Shown here one piece after another: positions 1-6,474 of a DNA stretch of 7,574 nucleotides. Numbering within the stretch: the stretch's first letter is position 1; every line of letters starts with the position of its first letter. A model generated the notes under the pieces. The model made no database searches. It had not been told where the DNA came from and saw only the letters and a list, made by a program, of their open reading frames with translations. The stretch is from contig CAZYVT010000113.1 in NCBI GenBank assembly GCA_964651335.1, positions 1-7,574 of the forward strand, written 5' to 3'. A program made the translations under genes and the position numbers. The DNA is from 2-02-FULL-66-14 sp964651335. Lineage in GTDB: Bacteria; Pseudomonadota; Gammaproteobacteria; Burkholderiales; SG8-39.

Positions 1-1376
1 GCGCGGCGGAATTCCTTCGGCCGCTGGTCGATGATGCGCTTGGTCTTCAGCTCGTAGCGCGGCAGGCTGGCGGGCTCGACCGGCACGCAGCGCAGGCGCA
101 CGTGCAGCGCATCGTGGATCCGGTCGCTCAGCCAGCGCGCGATTTCATTCCATTGATCCTTCTTGTCGGCCAGAGCCTTCACCGGCTCGAAGCGCACGGT
201 CATTACGTCGTTCTCGTCCTCGCGTGTGAGCACCAGCTCGTAGGCGTTGCTCACCTCGGGCATCTCGCCGATCAGGTTCTCGACCGCGGTCTGGTAGACG
301 TTGGTGCCGCGCACGGTCACCATGAAGTCGGTGCGTCCGAGCACCGCACCCTCGAACTTCGTCCAGGTACGGCCGCAGGAGCACTCCAGGCGCCGGCGGA
401 CCAGGTCATGGCTGCGGTAGTTAAGGAGCGGCTGCGCGGTATTGGCGTAGCTCGTGACGATGTTCTCGCCGATCTCGCCCTCGCCGACCTCCTTGCCGGT
501 GGCCGGATCCATCGACCAGGCGAAGACATTCATCTCGTTCAGGTGCACGCCATCGCCGTTCGGACAGCCGGGCGCCATCGCATCGATCTCGGCGATGCCG
601 AGCAGCTCGCCCGCGGTGCCGCCCCAGGCCTTCTCGATTCTCGCGCGCATCGCCGGCAGCGCCGTCGGCCCGGGTTCTCCGGCGTGGTAGGTGAACTTGA
701 TCGACGACTTGGAGACATCGACGCCCATCTCGGCCGCCACCGCGGCCATGCGCAGCGCGAAGGTCGGCGTCGAGATCAGCACCGTGGGTTTCAGCCTCAT
801 GATTGCCTGGATGTGCCCCTTGGTGTCGAGCCCGCCGCCGGAGATCACGCGGCAGCCGAGCCGGCGCGCCCCCCAGTAGCAGCTCCAGAAGCCGGCGAAG
901 TTGCCCCAGCCGAAGGCGAAGTAGAACGAGTCGATCGGCCGGATGCCGAGCGCCCAGAAGCCGTAGACCCAGGATTCGCCGTAGCGCACGGTGTCGTACA
1001 TCGAGTAGGGGATCGCAAGCGGCTTGCCCGTGGTGCCGGAGGTTTCGCAATGATGCACGACCAGCTCCTCGGGGAGCGCGAGCGTCGGGCCGTACGGAGG
1101 CGCGGCAAGCTGCCGGTCGATGAATTCGCTCTTGTCGGTGAGCGGGACTTTGCGCTTGAAGTCCTCCAGCGTGCGGATATCCTCCGGCTTCACTCCGGCC
1201 GCGTCGAATTTCCCGCGGTAGAACGGGCTGAAGTCATACGCGTACCGCGCCACGGCGCGCAGCCGGTGCAGGTGCAGCGCATCGAGCCGCTCGCGCGGCA
1301 TCGTTTCGGTGGCCTTGTTCCAGAAACGGCTTTCGCGGGCCTCCCGGCCCAGCACCGACGGCTGAACGTACGGCAT
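1..1376 (-). CDS. Phenylacetate-CoA ligase-like AMP-forming acyl-CoA ligase (3' end beyond window)
   Basis: This is an adenylate-forming enzyme of the PaaK type, expected to activate an aryl or cyclic carboxylic acid to its CoA thioester through an acyl-AMP in the cytoplasm. I translated it directly: 458 residues are open from the ATG at 1376 to the window edge, without a stop. The P-loop ETSGTTGKP is at residues 111-119. A conserved YRSHDLV block follows at 320-326, a CSCGRT turn at 333-338, and GRTDFMVTVRG at 347-357, the hinge region before the C-terminal domain. Near the C-terminus RYELKTKRIID (440-450) carries the probable catalytic lysine. PaaK proteins are usually about 430-460 residues, so little is missing. 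The start is fixed by a perfect AGGAGG eight bases upstream. It is the last operon gene visible. The acid activated cannot be read from sequence; the context favours a ring compound. Confidence 0.93.
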   Translation of the reverse strand, partial: MPYVQPSVLGREARESRFWNKATETMPRERLDALHLHRLRAVARYAYDFSPFYRGKFDAAGVKPEDIRTLEDFKRKVPLTDKSEFIDRQLAAPPYGPTLALPEELVVHHCETSGTTGKPLAIPYSMYDTVRYGESWVYGFWALGIRPIDSFYFAFGWGNFAGFWSCYWGARRLGCRVISGGGLDTKGHIQAIMRLKPTVLISTPTFALRMAAVAAEMGVDVSKSSIKFTYHAGEPGPTALPAMRARIEKAWGGTAGELLGIAEIDAMAPGCPNGDGVHLNEMNVFAWSMDPATGKEVGEGEIGENIVTSYANTAQPLLNYRSHDLVRRRLECSCGRTWTKFEGAVLGRTDFMVTVRGTNVYQTAVENLIGEMPEVSNAYELVLTREDENDVMTVRFEPVKALADKKDQWNEIARWLSDRIHDALHVRLRCVPVEPASLPRYELKTKRIIDQRPKEFRR

Positions 1377-1384
1377 TGCGCACC

Positions 1385-1390
1385 CCTCCT
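1385..1390 (-). promoter_or_regulatory. Shine-Dalgarno site of the CoA ligase
   Basis: AGGAGG on the minus strand is a full match to the anti-Shine-Dalgarno sequence, with eight bases to the ATG at 1376. It is the strongest ribosome binding site in the window and decides the ligase start. It lies in the 38-base gap after the PaaA-like remnant. Confidence 0.8.
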
Positions 1391-1414
1391 TCGATTTCGC
1401 GGGAACTCAATCAG

Positions 1415-1668
1415 TCAACGGATCAGCCGGCCCTGTTCCGGACCGGGCACTCTCAAGCCGAGCTTTTCGATCTGCGGGTCGATGTCCTTGCGCCACATCT
1501 GGCGCAGCTCTTCGTTTCCCCAGCGGCGGATGCCGTGGGCGATCGCCAGCTCGCTGCAGCTGGAAGTGGCCGCGCCGTAGGAAGCATGAAGCCGGTCATC
1601 TGCTCGGGCGTCTCCACCTTTCGCATACCGGTCAACGAACCTCACTGCACCGAACGCGACACGCGCAT
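1415..1668 (-). pseudogene. C-terminal remnant of a second PaaA-like diiron oxygenase subunit
   Basis: The minus-strand frame from GTG 1645 to TGA 1415 encodes 76 residues. From about residue 22 it aligns without gaps to the C-terminus of the PaaA-like protein at 6475-7206: YGAATSS matches FGRSSSV, GIRRWGNEELRQ matches GIKMHTNEALRQ, and IEKLGLRVP matches IGKLGLEVP. None of the diiron-binding helices is present. Just upstream, AGGAGAG and an ATG at 1668 open a different frame that stops after eight codons, and a third frame across 1565-1635 contains a weakly similar KVETPEQ stretch. This looks like a gene whose start and tail survive around an internal deletion with frameshift. Because PaaA and PaaC are paralogous partners, it may be the relic of a partner subunit. 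A short translated tail protein, or an assembly error, remain possible. Confidence 0.6.
1642..1668 (-). CDS. Eight-codon ORF with a strong ribosome binding site (relic start or leader)
   Basis: ATG at 1668 opens MRVSRSVQ and ends at TGA 1642-1644. It is preceded by AGGAGAG with seven bases of spacing, and this overlaps the TAG stop of the Fe-S gene upstream. Its stop overlaps the GTG of the 76-codon tail frame as GTGA, the classic arrangement for translational coupling. It most likely marks the original start of the deleted PaaA-like gene rather than a functional peptide. Reinitiation could still let the tail be made. Confidence 0.3.
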   Translation of the reverse strand: MRVSRSVQ

Positions 1669-1673
1669 GGCCG

Positions 1674-1680
1674 CTCTCCT
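1674..1680 (-). promoter_or_regulatory. Shine-Dalgarno site preceding the broken PaaA-like gene
   Basis: AGGAGAG on the minus strand lies seven bases before ATG 1668 and overlaps the stop codon (TAG, 1679-1681) of the upstream Fe-S protein gene. A site this good in front of an ORF of only eight codons argues that a full-length gene once began here. Confidence 0.5.
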
Positions 1681-2683
1681 ATTTGATTGACCGCGCGAGA
1701 ACGCGCTCGCCGATCCAGCGGCGCTGCGACTGGTAACCCGGGACGGGTTCGGCGGAGGCCTCCGCCCGGAGCATGCCGGCAAGCCGCTGTTCCTTTGATG
1801 GCGTGTTCTCGGGAATGGAATCGAGCGCGTCCTTGAGCATCGGCTCGTAATCGGCGCCGACCGGACAGACGTCGGCGCAGCGCCTGCAGCCGTTGATCGC
1901 GCCCGCGCCGCGCAGGATGCTCTGCCAGAGGTTGAACGTCGCCTCCGAGCGCAGAAGTTCCTTTCTCTTTTCCGGCGAATCGGCCTCGATGAGCGCCTCG
2001 ATCTGGCCGGTGAGCTTGGCGAAGCCGTAGGGCGACCGGTAGGTGTCGCAGGTCTCCCAGTCGCGATCCCAATGTTTCACAGTGTCGCCCGGGCAAGTCT
2101 TGAGGCAGCGGCCGCACGACGGCCCGAGGCAGAGCGAGTGCTCCATCTTCGTGTCGCATTCGACCTCCACCGAGCACAGCACCGCGGTCAGGATCACGCG
2201 CGGACCGAATTCCGGCGTGAGCAGTTGCAGGTTGAGACCCAGAGTGCCGAGGCCCGCCTCGACCGCCGCGTGTGGCAGCGACAGCAGCGTGCCCAGGTGT
2301 TCGCGCGGATTGCCCCGGTAACGCCATGGATCGACGTGCGTGGGCGGAACGATGACCGCGGGGTAGCCGGCGTCCTCGAGCCAGTAAACGAGATCGAGCG
2401 ACGCCTCCTCGAGCATCGTCAGCGCGAGCTCGTCGTTGTAGTACTTGTGCCGGTCGTCCCAGGCCGTGATGCGCGTGACCCCCGCCGAAAAACGCTTGGC
2501 GAGCACGATCACGCGGCCGCCGTCGTGCTCGGTGATGTCGGAAGGGCGCCGCGGATTCGCCGGGTCGGGTGGATGGGCTTCGATCGTGGCGCCGTCGGCA
2601 ATGCCGACGAGATCGGCGCCGAGCGAGCGCGCCTTGTGCTTAATCTGCGCGGCGGTCAGGGGTTGCCTGAAGAGGTCGACCAT
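1679..2683 (-). CDS. QueG/reductive-dehalogenase-like protein with two [4Fe-4S] clusters (paralog 1)
   Basis: This 334-residue cytoplasmic protein has an N-terminal domain of the epoxyqueuosine reductase/RdhA type (GADLVGIA at 22-29) and a core block, HAAVEAGLGTLGL (138-150) followed by LTPEFGPRV (155-163). That block matches the corrinoid-site region of QueG and RdhA proteins. Eight cysteines suit two [4Fe-4S] clusters: C185-x4-C190-x2-C193-x3-C197-P, C212, and C266-x2-C269-x3-C273-P. No Tat signal or membrane segment is visible, unlike respiratory RdhA. LTPEFGP resembles RdhA more than tRNA-modifying QueG, and the catabolic setting argues against a queuosine role. Reductive removal of an epoxide oxygen or a halogen from a CoA-bound intermediate is my inference. 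The ATG follows the preceding gene's TGA with no gap (TGAATG), so translation is probably coupled, and GGAGAAGG serves as ribosome binding site. Confidence 0.85.
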   Translation of the reverse strand: MVDLFRQPLTAAQIKHKARSLGADLVGIADGATIEAHPPDPANPRRPSDITEHDGGRVIVLAKRFSAGVTRITAWDDRHKYYNDELALTMLEEASLDLVYWLEDAGYPAVIVPPTHVDPWRYRGNPREHLGTLLSLPHAAVEAGLGTLGLNLQLLTPEFGPRVILTAVLCSVEVECDTKMEHSLCLGPSCGRCLKTCPGDTVKHWDRDWETCDTYRSPYGFAKLTGQIEALIEADSPEKRKELLRSEATFNLWQSILRGAGAINGCRRCADVCPVGADYEPMLKDALDSIPENTPSKEQRLAGMLRAEASAEPVPGYQSQRRWIGERVLARSIK

Positions 2684-3775
2684 TCAGCCCTTCTCCGGCT
2701 CCGTTTCGGCACGCTGCTTCTGCAGCTTCTTGAACGCCTGCATCTGCCTGGCGACCATGCCCTGATAGCCTTCGGCCCCGACCCAGCGCCGGTTCCATGC
2801 CGACAACCCGGGGAGCCTGTCGCCGTCGCCCCGCTCGTGCGTTGCGCGGTTGTCCTTGTACTGCTTCGCGAGCGCGACCTTCGCCGGCGTTTTTTCGGGA
2901 ATGAACTTCTGGATGTCAGCCAAATGCGCGTGATAGTCGTTTCCGACCGGGCACACCGCGAGGCATCGGGGGCAGTCGCCGAACGAGCCCACGACGCGCA
3001 GCAGCCCTTGCCAGAAACCGAAAAAATCGCGGGAGCGGAAAACCTCGGGCGCGGTCCCGGGCTGCGCGAACAGCCGCTCGAAAATGCCGAGCATGGTGGC
3101 AAAGCCGAACTCCTGCGCCACGGAGGCGCATCCGCGCTTGTCGATGCCCCAGTGCAGCACCGCGTCGGCCGGGCAGGAATGCAGGCAGCGGCTGCAGGAT
3201 TCGCCGATGCAGACCTGCTCGGTGATGCGCTCGTCGGGCTCGAGCTCGAGCTCGGTGAGGACGCCGGTGAGATAGACGCGCGGCCCGAACTCGGGCGTGA
3301 GGATGTTGACCTCGAGCCCGAGCGTGCCAAGGCCGGCCTCGACGCCGAGGTGCCGCGTCGACAGGCGCCCGTAGCTCCCGCGCTTGTACGTCCACTCGGT
3401 CTCCTGCCCGGCGGTGACAAACGTCGGGTGCCCTGCGCGCTCCAGCTCCTCGGACAAGCGATGGGCAATTCTGTCCATCTTGCGCAGCACCAGCATGTCG
3501 AGATACTGCACCGGCGTATTGGTCTTGCAGCGGAAAGCCCCGCTGGGGATACGCTGCACAACGACGATGACGCTCTTGCAGTACCGGGAGATGCGTTCCG
3601 GCGTCTGCGGCCAGCGCGGGTCGGGAGGAAAGGCATTCAGCGTCGCCGCGCTCGCGATGCCGACGAGGTCGGCGCCCAGCTCCTTCGCCCTGCGCTTCAC
3701 CCAGGCGGCGTCGGGCGGGCTCGCGGACCGCACGCTGCGCGTCCCTGGTGCAGAGGTATTCACGGAAGCCGTCAT
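2684..3775 (-). CDS. QueG/reductive-dehalogenase-like protein with two [4Fe-4S] clusters (paralog 2)
   Basis: From ATG 3775 this is a 363-residue paralog of the next gene, with the same architecture: GADLVGIA (34-41), HLGVEAGLGTLGL (142-154) and LTPEFGPRV (159-167). The cysteines are C189-x4-C194-x2-C197-x3-C201-P, C216 and C268-x2-C271-x3-C275-P, exactly the spacing of its partner up to the last block. The substrate-facing middle regions differ clearly, so the pair is an old duplication with probable division of labour or a heterodimer. A GTG at 3787 is an alternative start, but its AAGG lies only one base away, so the ATG is preferred despite a longish spacing of 13. The C-terminus is rich in charged residues. 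It begins 22 bases after the TetR gene. Reductive chemistry on an oxygenase product is inference. Confidence 0.84.
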   Translation of the reverse strand: MTASVNTSAPGTRSVRSASPPDAAWVKRRAKELGADLVGIASAATLNAFPPDPRWPQTPERISRYCKSVIVVVQRIPSGAFRCKTNTPVQYLDMLVLRKMDRIAHRLSEELERAGHPTFVTAGQETEWTYKRGSYGRLSTRHLGVEAGLGTLGLEVNILTPEFGPRVYLTGVLTELELEPDERITEQVCIGESCSRCLHSCPADAVLHWGIDKRGCASVAQEFGFATMLGIFERLFAQPGTAPEVFRSRDFFGFWQGLLRVVGSFGDCPRCLAVCPVGNDYHAHLADIQKFIPEKTPAKVALAKQYKDNRATHERGDGDRLPGLSAWNRRWVGAEGYQGMVARQMQAFKKLQKQRAETEPEKG

Positions 3776-3797
3776 TGCGCCACGCACGCCTTTCGAA

Positions 3798-4493
3798 TCA
3801 GGCTCTCAGCCTGTCGGCAGGCTTCGCCCGCCGCTGCAATTCATCAGGATTGCGACGCATTCTACTGTTGAATCGCCGCGACGCCTTCGGGCGAGCGACG
3901 CCATATAGAACGACCGAGCGCAGTGCGCGCACCAGGCTCGGGCCGTTCAGCGACGCGGCCCTTCGGTACCACTCCAGAAATGCCCCGTCGTGATTCGCCA
4001 TGACGATTGCCGCGAGCTCGCGCACCGGAACGTCCGTGCGGAGCTCGCCTGATTTCTGCCCCGACCGTATCAAGACCTCGACGTACCTGTGCAGCCGCCG
4101 GTAGATTGCGTCGATGCATCGCGTGATCCTGTCCCGGCGGTGGCTGAATTCCAGGGACATGAGGATCAACAGGAATACGTCGTCGCTTCGGCTCACCCCG
4201 AGCTTTGCCTGGTTGTGCAGGAAGGCGACGATCCGGTCGATCGCGGACGCGCCCGCGTGCGCGGCCACCCGAATCGCGTCATCCACCACCACGGTCCGCA
4301 CGCGCTTCAGCAGCTCCATCAGGACCGCCTCCTTGCTACCGAAATAGAAGTAGACCGCCCCTTTGCTCAAACGCGCCGCCGTCGCGATCTGATCGAGCGT
4401 CGTCGAGCGGTAGCCCTGCGACACGAACAGCCGCAGCGCCACGGCGAGAAGTTTTTCAACGCTGACCCGCCGCTGCTCGGTCTTTTTTTTCAT
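3798..4493 (-). CDS. TetR-family transcriptional regulator
   Basis: This 231-residue protein has a typical N-terminal TetR DNA-binding domain. Residues 13-60 include the helix-turn-helix stretch TTLDQIATAARLSKGAVYFYF (31-51, quoted in part: LSKGAVYFYF). The rest is a helical ligand and dimer domain, with a basic C-terminal extension after about residue 200. ATG 4493 is chosen because GGGGAAG lies six bases upstream and MKKKTEQ is a normal TetR beginning; an ATG 63 bases earlier would extend deep into the Rieske gene. It overlaps the Rieske gene by 38 bases, so it is made as part of the operon and probably represses its own transcript, with an acyl-CoA intermediate a plausible inducer by analogy with FadR- or PaaR-type regulators. 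The first codons are a run of eight A (4483-4490). Confidence 0.9.
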   Translation of the reverse strand: MKKKTEQRRVSVEKLLAVALRLFVSQGYRSTTLDQIATAARLSKGAVYFYFGSKEAVLMELLKRVRTVVVDDAIRVAAHAGASAIDRIVAFLHNQAKLGVSRSDDVFLLILMSLEFSHRRDRITRCIDAIYRRLHRYVEVLIRSGQKSGELRTDVPVRELAAIVMANHDGAFLEWYRRAASLNGPSLVRALRSVVLYGVARPKASRRFNSRMRRNPDELQRRAKPADRLRA

Positions 4494-4827
4494 TGCCCGC
4501 TTCCCCGGCGCCCGAGACATCCACTTCGACGAGTTCTCCAACCACGCGCACCGCAAGCGGCTTCAGGTTGCATTCCGGGCGGTGGATGCGGCTGACGTGC
4601 TTTCCGGTCCTCACCTCGAACTCCCAGAGATGTTTCGCGCAGATCAGGACGTCCGCCTCCAGCTTCCCCAGGCTCAACGGGTGCCCTTCGTGGGGGCAGG
4701 CGTCCTCGTAGGCGAGCAGTTCCTCGTCCACCTTGAGCACAATCAGATTCAGGCCGGCGACGCCCGCCTTGTTGATCCTGCCCTCGTGCACCTCGGGCGC
4801 TGCTGCGACAGGCCGCCAATCAGCCAT
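4456..4827 (-). CDS. Rieske [2Fe-2S] ferredoxin
   Basis: This 123-residue soluble protein has the Rieske ligand pair C44-P-H46 (in CPHEGHPLSLG) and C63-A-K-H66 (in CAKHLWEFEVRTG), at the usual spacing for one [2Fe-2S] cluster held by two Cys and two His. There is no oxygenase alpha-subunit domain and no transmembrane anchor, so it fits the small electron-carrier ferredoxins that serve multicomponent oxygenases. In this operon the natural partner is the PaaA-like diiron protein; in the canonical Paa system that job belongs to the PaaE reductase. No reductase gene is in the window. The start ATG 4827 has only a weak ribosome binding site (GAGAA), 47 bases after the hydratase gene. The tail beyond about residue 106 is charged and overlaps the TetR start. 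Confidence 0.93.
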   Translation of the reverse strand: MADWRPVAAAPEVHEGRINKAGVAGLNLIVLKVDEELLAYEDACPHEGHPLSLGKLEADVLICAKHLWEFEVRTGKHVSRIHRPECNLKPLAVRVVGELVEVDVSGAGEAGNEKKDRAAAGQR

Positions 4828-4874
4828 GCTTGATTCTCACGCCATTGCACTCGTTCTGCGTGCAGCCGTCCCGG

Positions 4875-5663
4875 CTAACGACCTTTGAACTCCGGCCGCC
4901 TTTTTTCGACGAAGGCCTTGGCGCCCTCCAGATGGTCTTCGGTCTTCTTGAGAATGCTCTGTCCTAGCCGCTCGAGGTTCCGGCCGGTGTCCGGGTCCAC
5001 ATTGACGCAGGCATTGAGCACGATCTTCGCCAGGCCGAGCGCGAGCGGCGCCTTGCCGGCAAGCTGCCTTGCCAGCTCCATCGAACGCGGCATCAGCTGA
5101 TCTGCGGGCACCACCTCCTCCACCAAGCCCATGGCGAGGGCCCGCTGCGCAGGGATCATCTCCCCCGTCATGACCAGGCGCTTCGCCTTTGCGATGCCAA
5201 CCAGTTTGACCAGGCGCGAGCAGCCGCCGGAGCCGGGAATCAGGCCGACGTTGGATTCCGGGAACCCCAGTTTCGCGCTATCGGCAGCGATCCGGAAATC
5301 GCATGACAGCGCCAGCTCGAGCCCTCCGCCGGCGGCCACGCCGTTAATGGCGGCGATCACCGGGACCTCGATCGCTTCCAACTCGTCGAAAACATTGTGG
5401 ATGTTGCGCACCGCACGGCGGTAACTGCGCGTGCCGACTTCGGCGAGCCCTTGCATTCCGCGCACGTCCTCTCCGGCGGAGAACGCGCGGCCTTCGCCGG
5501 TGATCACCAGAACGCGCAGCGCATCGTCGGCCACCAGATCGCGCACGGCGTCGCGCATCTCGCCGCGCATTTTCTGGTTCCAGGAGTTCAGCGTATCCGG
5601 GCGATTGAGCGTGAGAACGGCAATCCCGGCGTCGGCCTGAAGCTTCAGGAACTCGTAAGTCAT
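4875..5663 (-). CDS. Enoyl-CoA hydratase/isomerase family protein (crotonase fold) 1
   Basis: This complete crotonase-fold protein of 262 residues matches the family length. FSAGEDV (61-67) and AGGGLE (111-116) supply the oxyanion-hole backbone. Both glutamates equivalent to rat crotonase Glu144 and Glu164 are present, E116 in GGGLE and E136 in FPESNVG, 20 residues apart as in the rat enzyme. It should therefore be a true hydratase that adds water across a 2-enoyl-CoA double bond, comparable in role to PaaF. The family's C-terminal motif ends it (FVEKRRPEFKGR). The start is supported by AGGTAGG nine bases before ATG 5663. It begins 10 bases after the other hydratase gene; their sequences differ enough that they probably act on different intermediates. 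The exact substrate cannot be assigned. Confidence 0.92.
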   Translation of the reverse strand: MTYEFLKLQADAGIAVLTLNRPDTLNSWNQKMRGEMRDAVRDLVADDALRVLVITGEGRAFSAGEDVRGMQGLAEVGTRSYRRAVRNIHNVFDELEAIEVPVIAAINGVAAGGGLELALSCDFRIAADSAKLGFPESNVGLIPGSGGCSRLVKLVGIAKAKRLVMTGEMIPAQRALAMGLVEEVVPADQLMPRSMELARQLAGKAPLALGLAKIVLNACVNVDPDTGRNLERLGQSILKKTEDHLEGAKAFVEKRRPEFKGR

Positions 5664-5673
5664 AAGGCAACGC

Positions 5674-6447
5674 CTACCTGCCCGCGAACCTGGCCTGCCG
5701 CTTTTCCAGGAACGCCTTCAATCCTTCGGTCACATCCTCGGACGCGAACAGCTGATTCTGATGCGCCCGCTCGATGGCCAATCCTTCGCTCAAGCTCGCT
5801 TCGAGCCCGAAGTTGACCGAGAGCTTGATATAGCCCTGCGCCATGCTCGGACCCGCGGCCAGCTTGCGTGCGCGGTCCATCACCTCGCTCCAGAAACCCT
5901 CTTCCGTAAAAACCCTGTCCACGATGCCCCACTGCAGCGCCTCCTCGGCCGGCAGCGTTTCTCCGCTCACCATGAGATGCAGCGCGCGGCTTTTCTGGAT
6001 CAGGCGCGGCAGCCTTTGCGTGCCGCCCATCCCCGGCGACAGGCCCAGATTGACTTCGCCGAGGCCCAGGCGGTACTTGCCGGCGCAGGCAAAGCGGAAA
6101 TCGCATGCCAGCGCGAACTCCAGGCCGCCGCCGATGCAATGCCCCGAGATCGCCGCGATGAACAGTTTCGGCGTGCGCGTGATCATGTCCACCGTCTCGT
6201 GCGCGACGGTCAGGAAGTTCGCGAACCCGGCGCGCCCGGCGCCCTGCAGCGTGGAGATGTCGGCGCCTGCGCAGAAGAACTTCGGCAACGCGCTGCGGAT
6301 CACCGCCAGCCGGATCGCGCCATCCTCGCGGACGCGCTGGACGGCGTCGATCAGTTCCTTCAGCATGCCCATGTCGTAGGCGTTGGCCGGCCCGCGGTTG
6401 AGTGAAATCAGCGCGACGCCGTCTTCAATCGTGAAGTCGATGGCCAT
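5674..6447 (-). CDS. Enoyl-CoA hydratase/isomerase family protein (crotonase fold) 2
   Basis: This 257-residue crotonase-fold protein has FFCAGADIS (57-65) and CIGGGLE (104-110) forming the CoA and oxyanion pocket. SPGMGGTQRL (137-146) follows the second acidic position. E110 matches the first catalytic glutamate. E131, in GLGEVNLGL, matches the second, but it sits 21 rather than 20 residues on, and glycine replaces the usual proline before it. It could be a hydratase or, like PaaG, an isomerase acting on a ring-derived CoA ester. The C-terminus FLEKRQARFAGR is typical. ATG 6447 has GAAAGG five bases upstream. The gene starts 27 bases after the oxygenase gene and ends 10 bases before the second hydratase gene, consistent with a co-transcribed beta-oxidation-like module. 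Confidence 0.92.
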   Translation of the reverse strand: MAIDFTIEDGVALISLNRGPANAYDMGMLKELIDAVQRVREDGAIRLAVIRSALPKFFCAGADISTLQGAGRAGFANFLTVAHETVDMITRTPKLFIAAISGHCIGGGLEFALACDFRFACAGKYRLGLGEVNLGLSPGMGGTQRLPRLIQKSRALHLMVSGETLPAEEALQWGIVDRVFTEEGFWSEVMDRARKLAAGPSMAQGYIKLSVNFGLEASLSEGLAIERAHQNQLFASEDVTEGLKAFLEKRQARFAGR

Positions 6448-6474
6448 GGAAACCTTTCGTTGTCGAAGTCTTTT

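Noticed and set aside
102..1580. 492-codon rightward open frame
   Set aside because: It is antisense to the CoA ligase, whose minus-strand translation has the P-loop and hinge motifs and a perfect ribosome binding site. The rightward product is Arg/Ala/His-rich with no motif, typical of antisense frames in GC-rich genes.
1679..3775. Housekeeping queG (epoxyqueuosine reductase for tRNA) annotation
   Set aside because: Two copies in a catabolic operon, the RdhA-like LTPEFGPRV core and the lack of the usual QueG AGLGWIGK block argue against a tRNA-modification role, although the fold is shared.
2072..3871. 599-codon rightward open frame, the longest in the window
   Set aside because: It lies antisense across both Fe-S protein genes, which have conserved cysteine patterns and homologous cores on the minus strand. 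The rightward product has no recognisable domain.
4456..4493. Programmed frameshift making a Rieske-TetR fusion at the A-rich overlap
   Set aside because: The slip needed is +1 or -2 relative to the Rieske frame, not the common -1 on A-AAA-AAG. The TetR gene has its own good ribosome binding site and ATG, so simple coupled translation explains the overlap.
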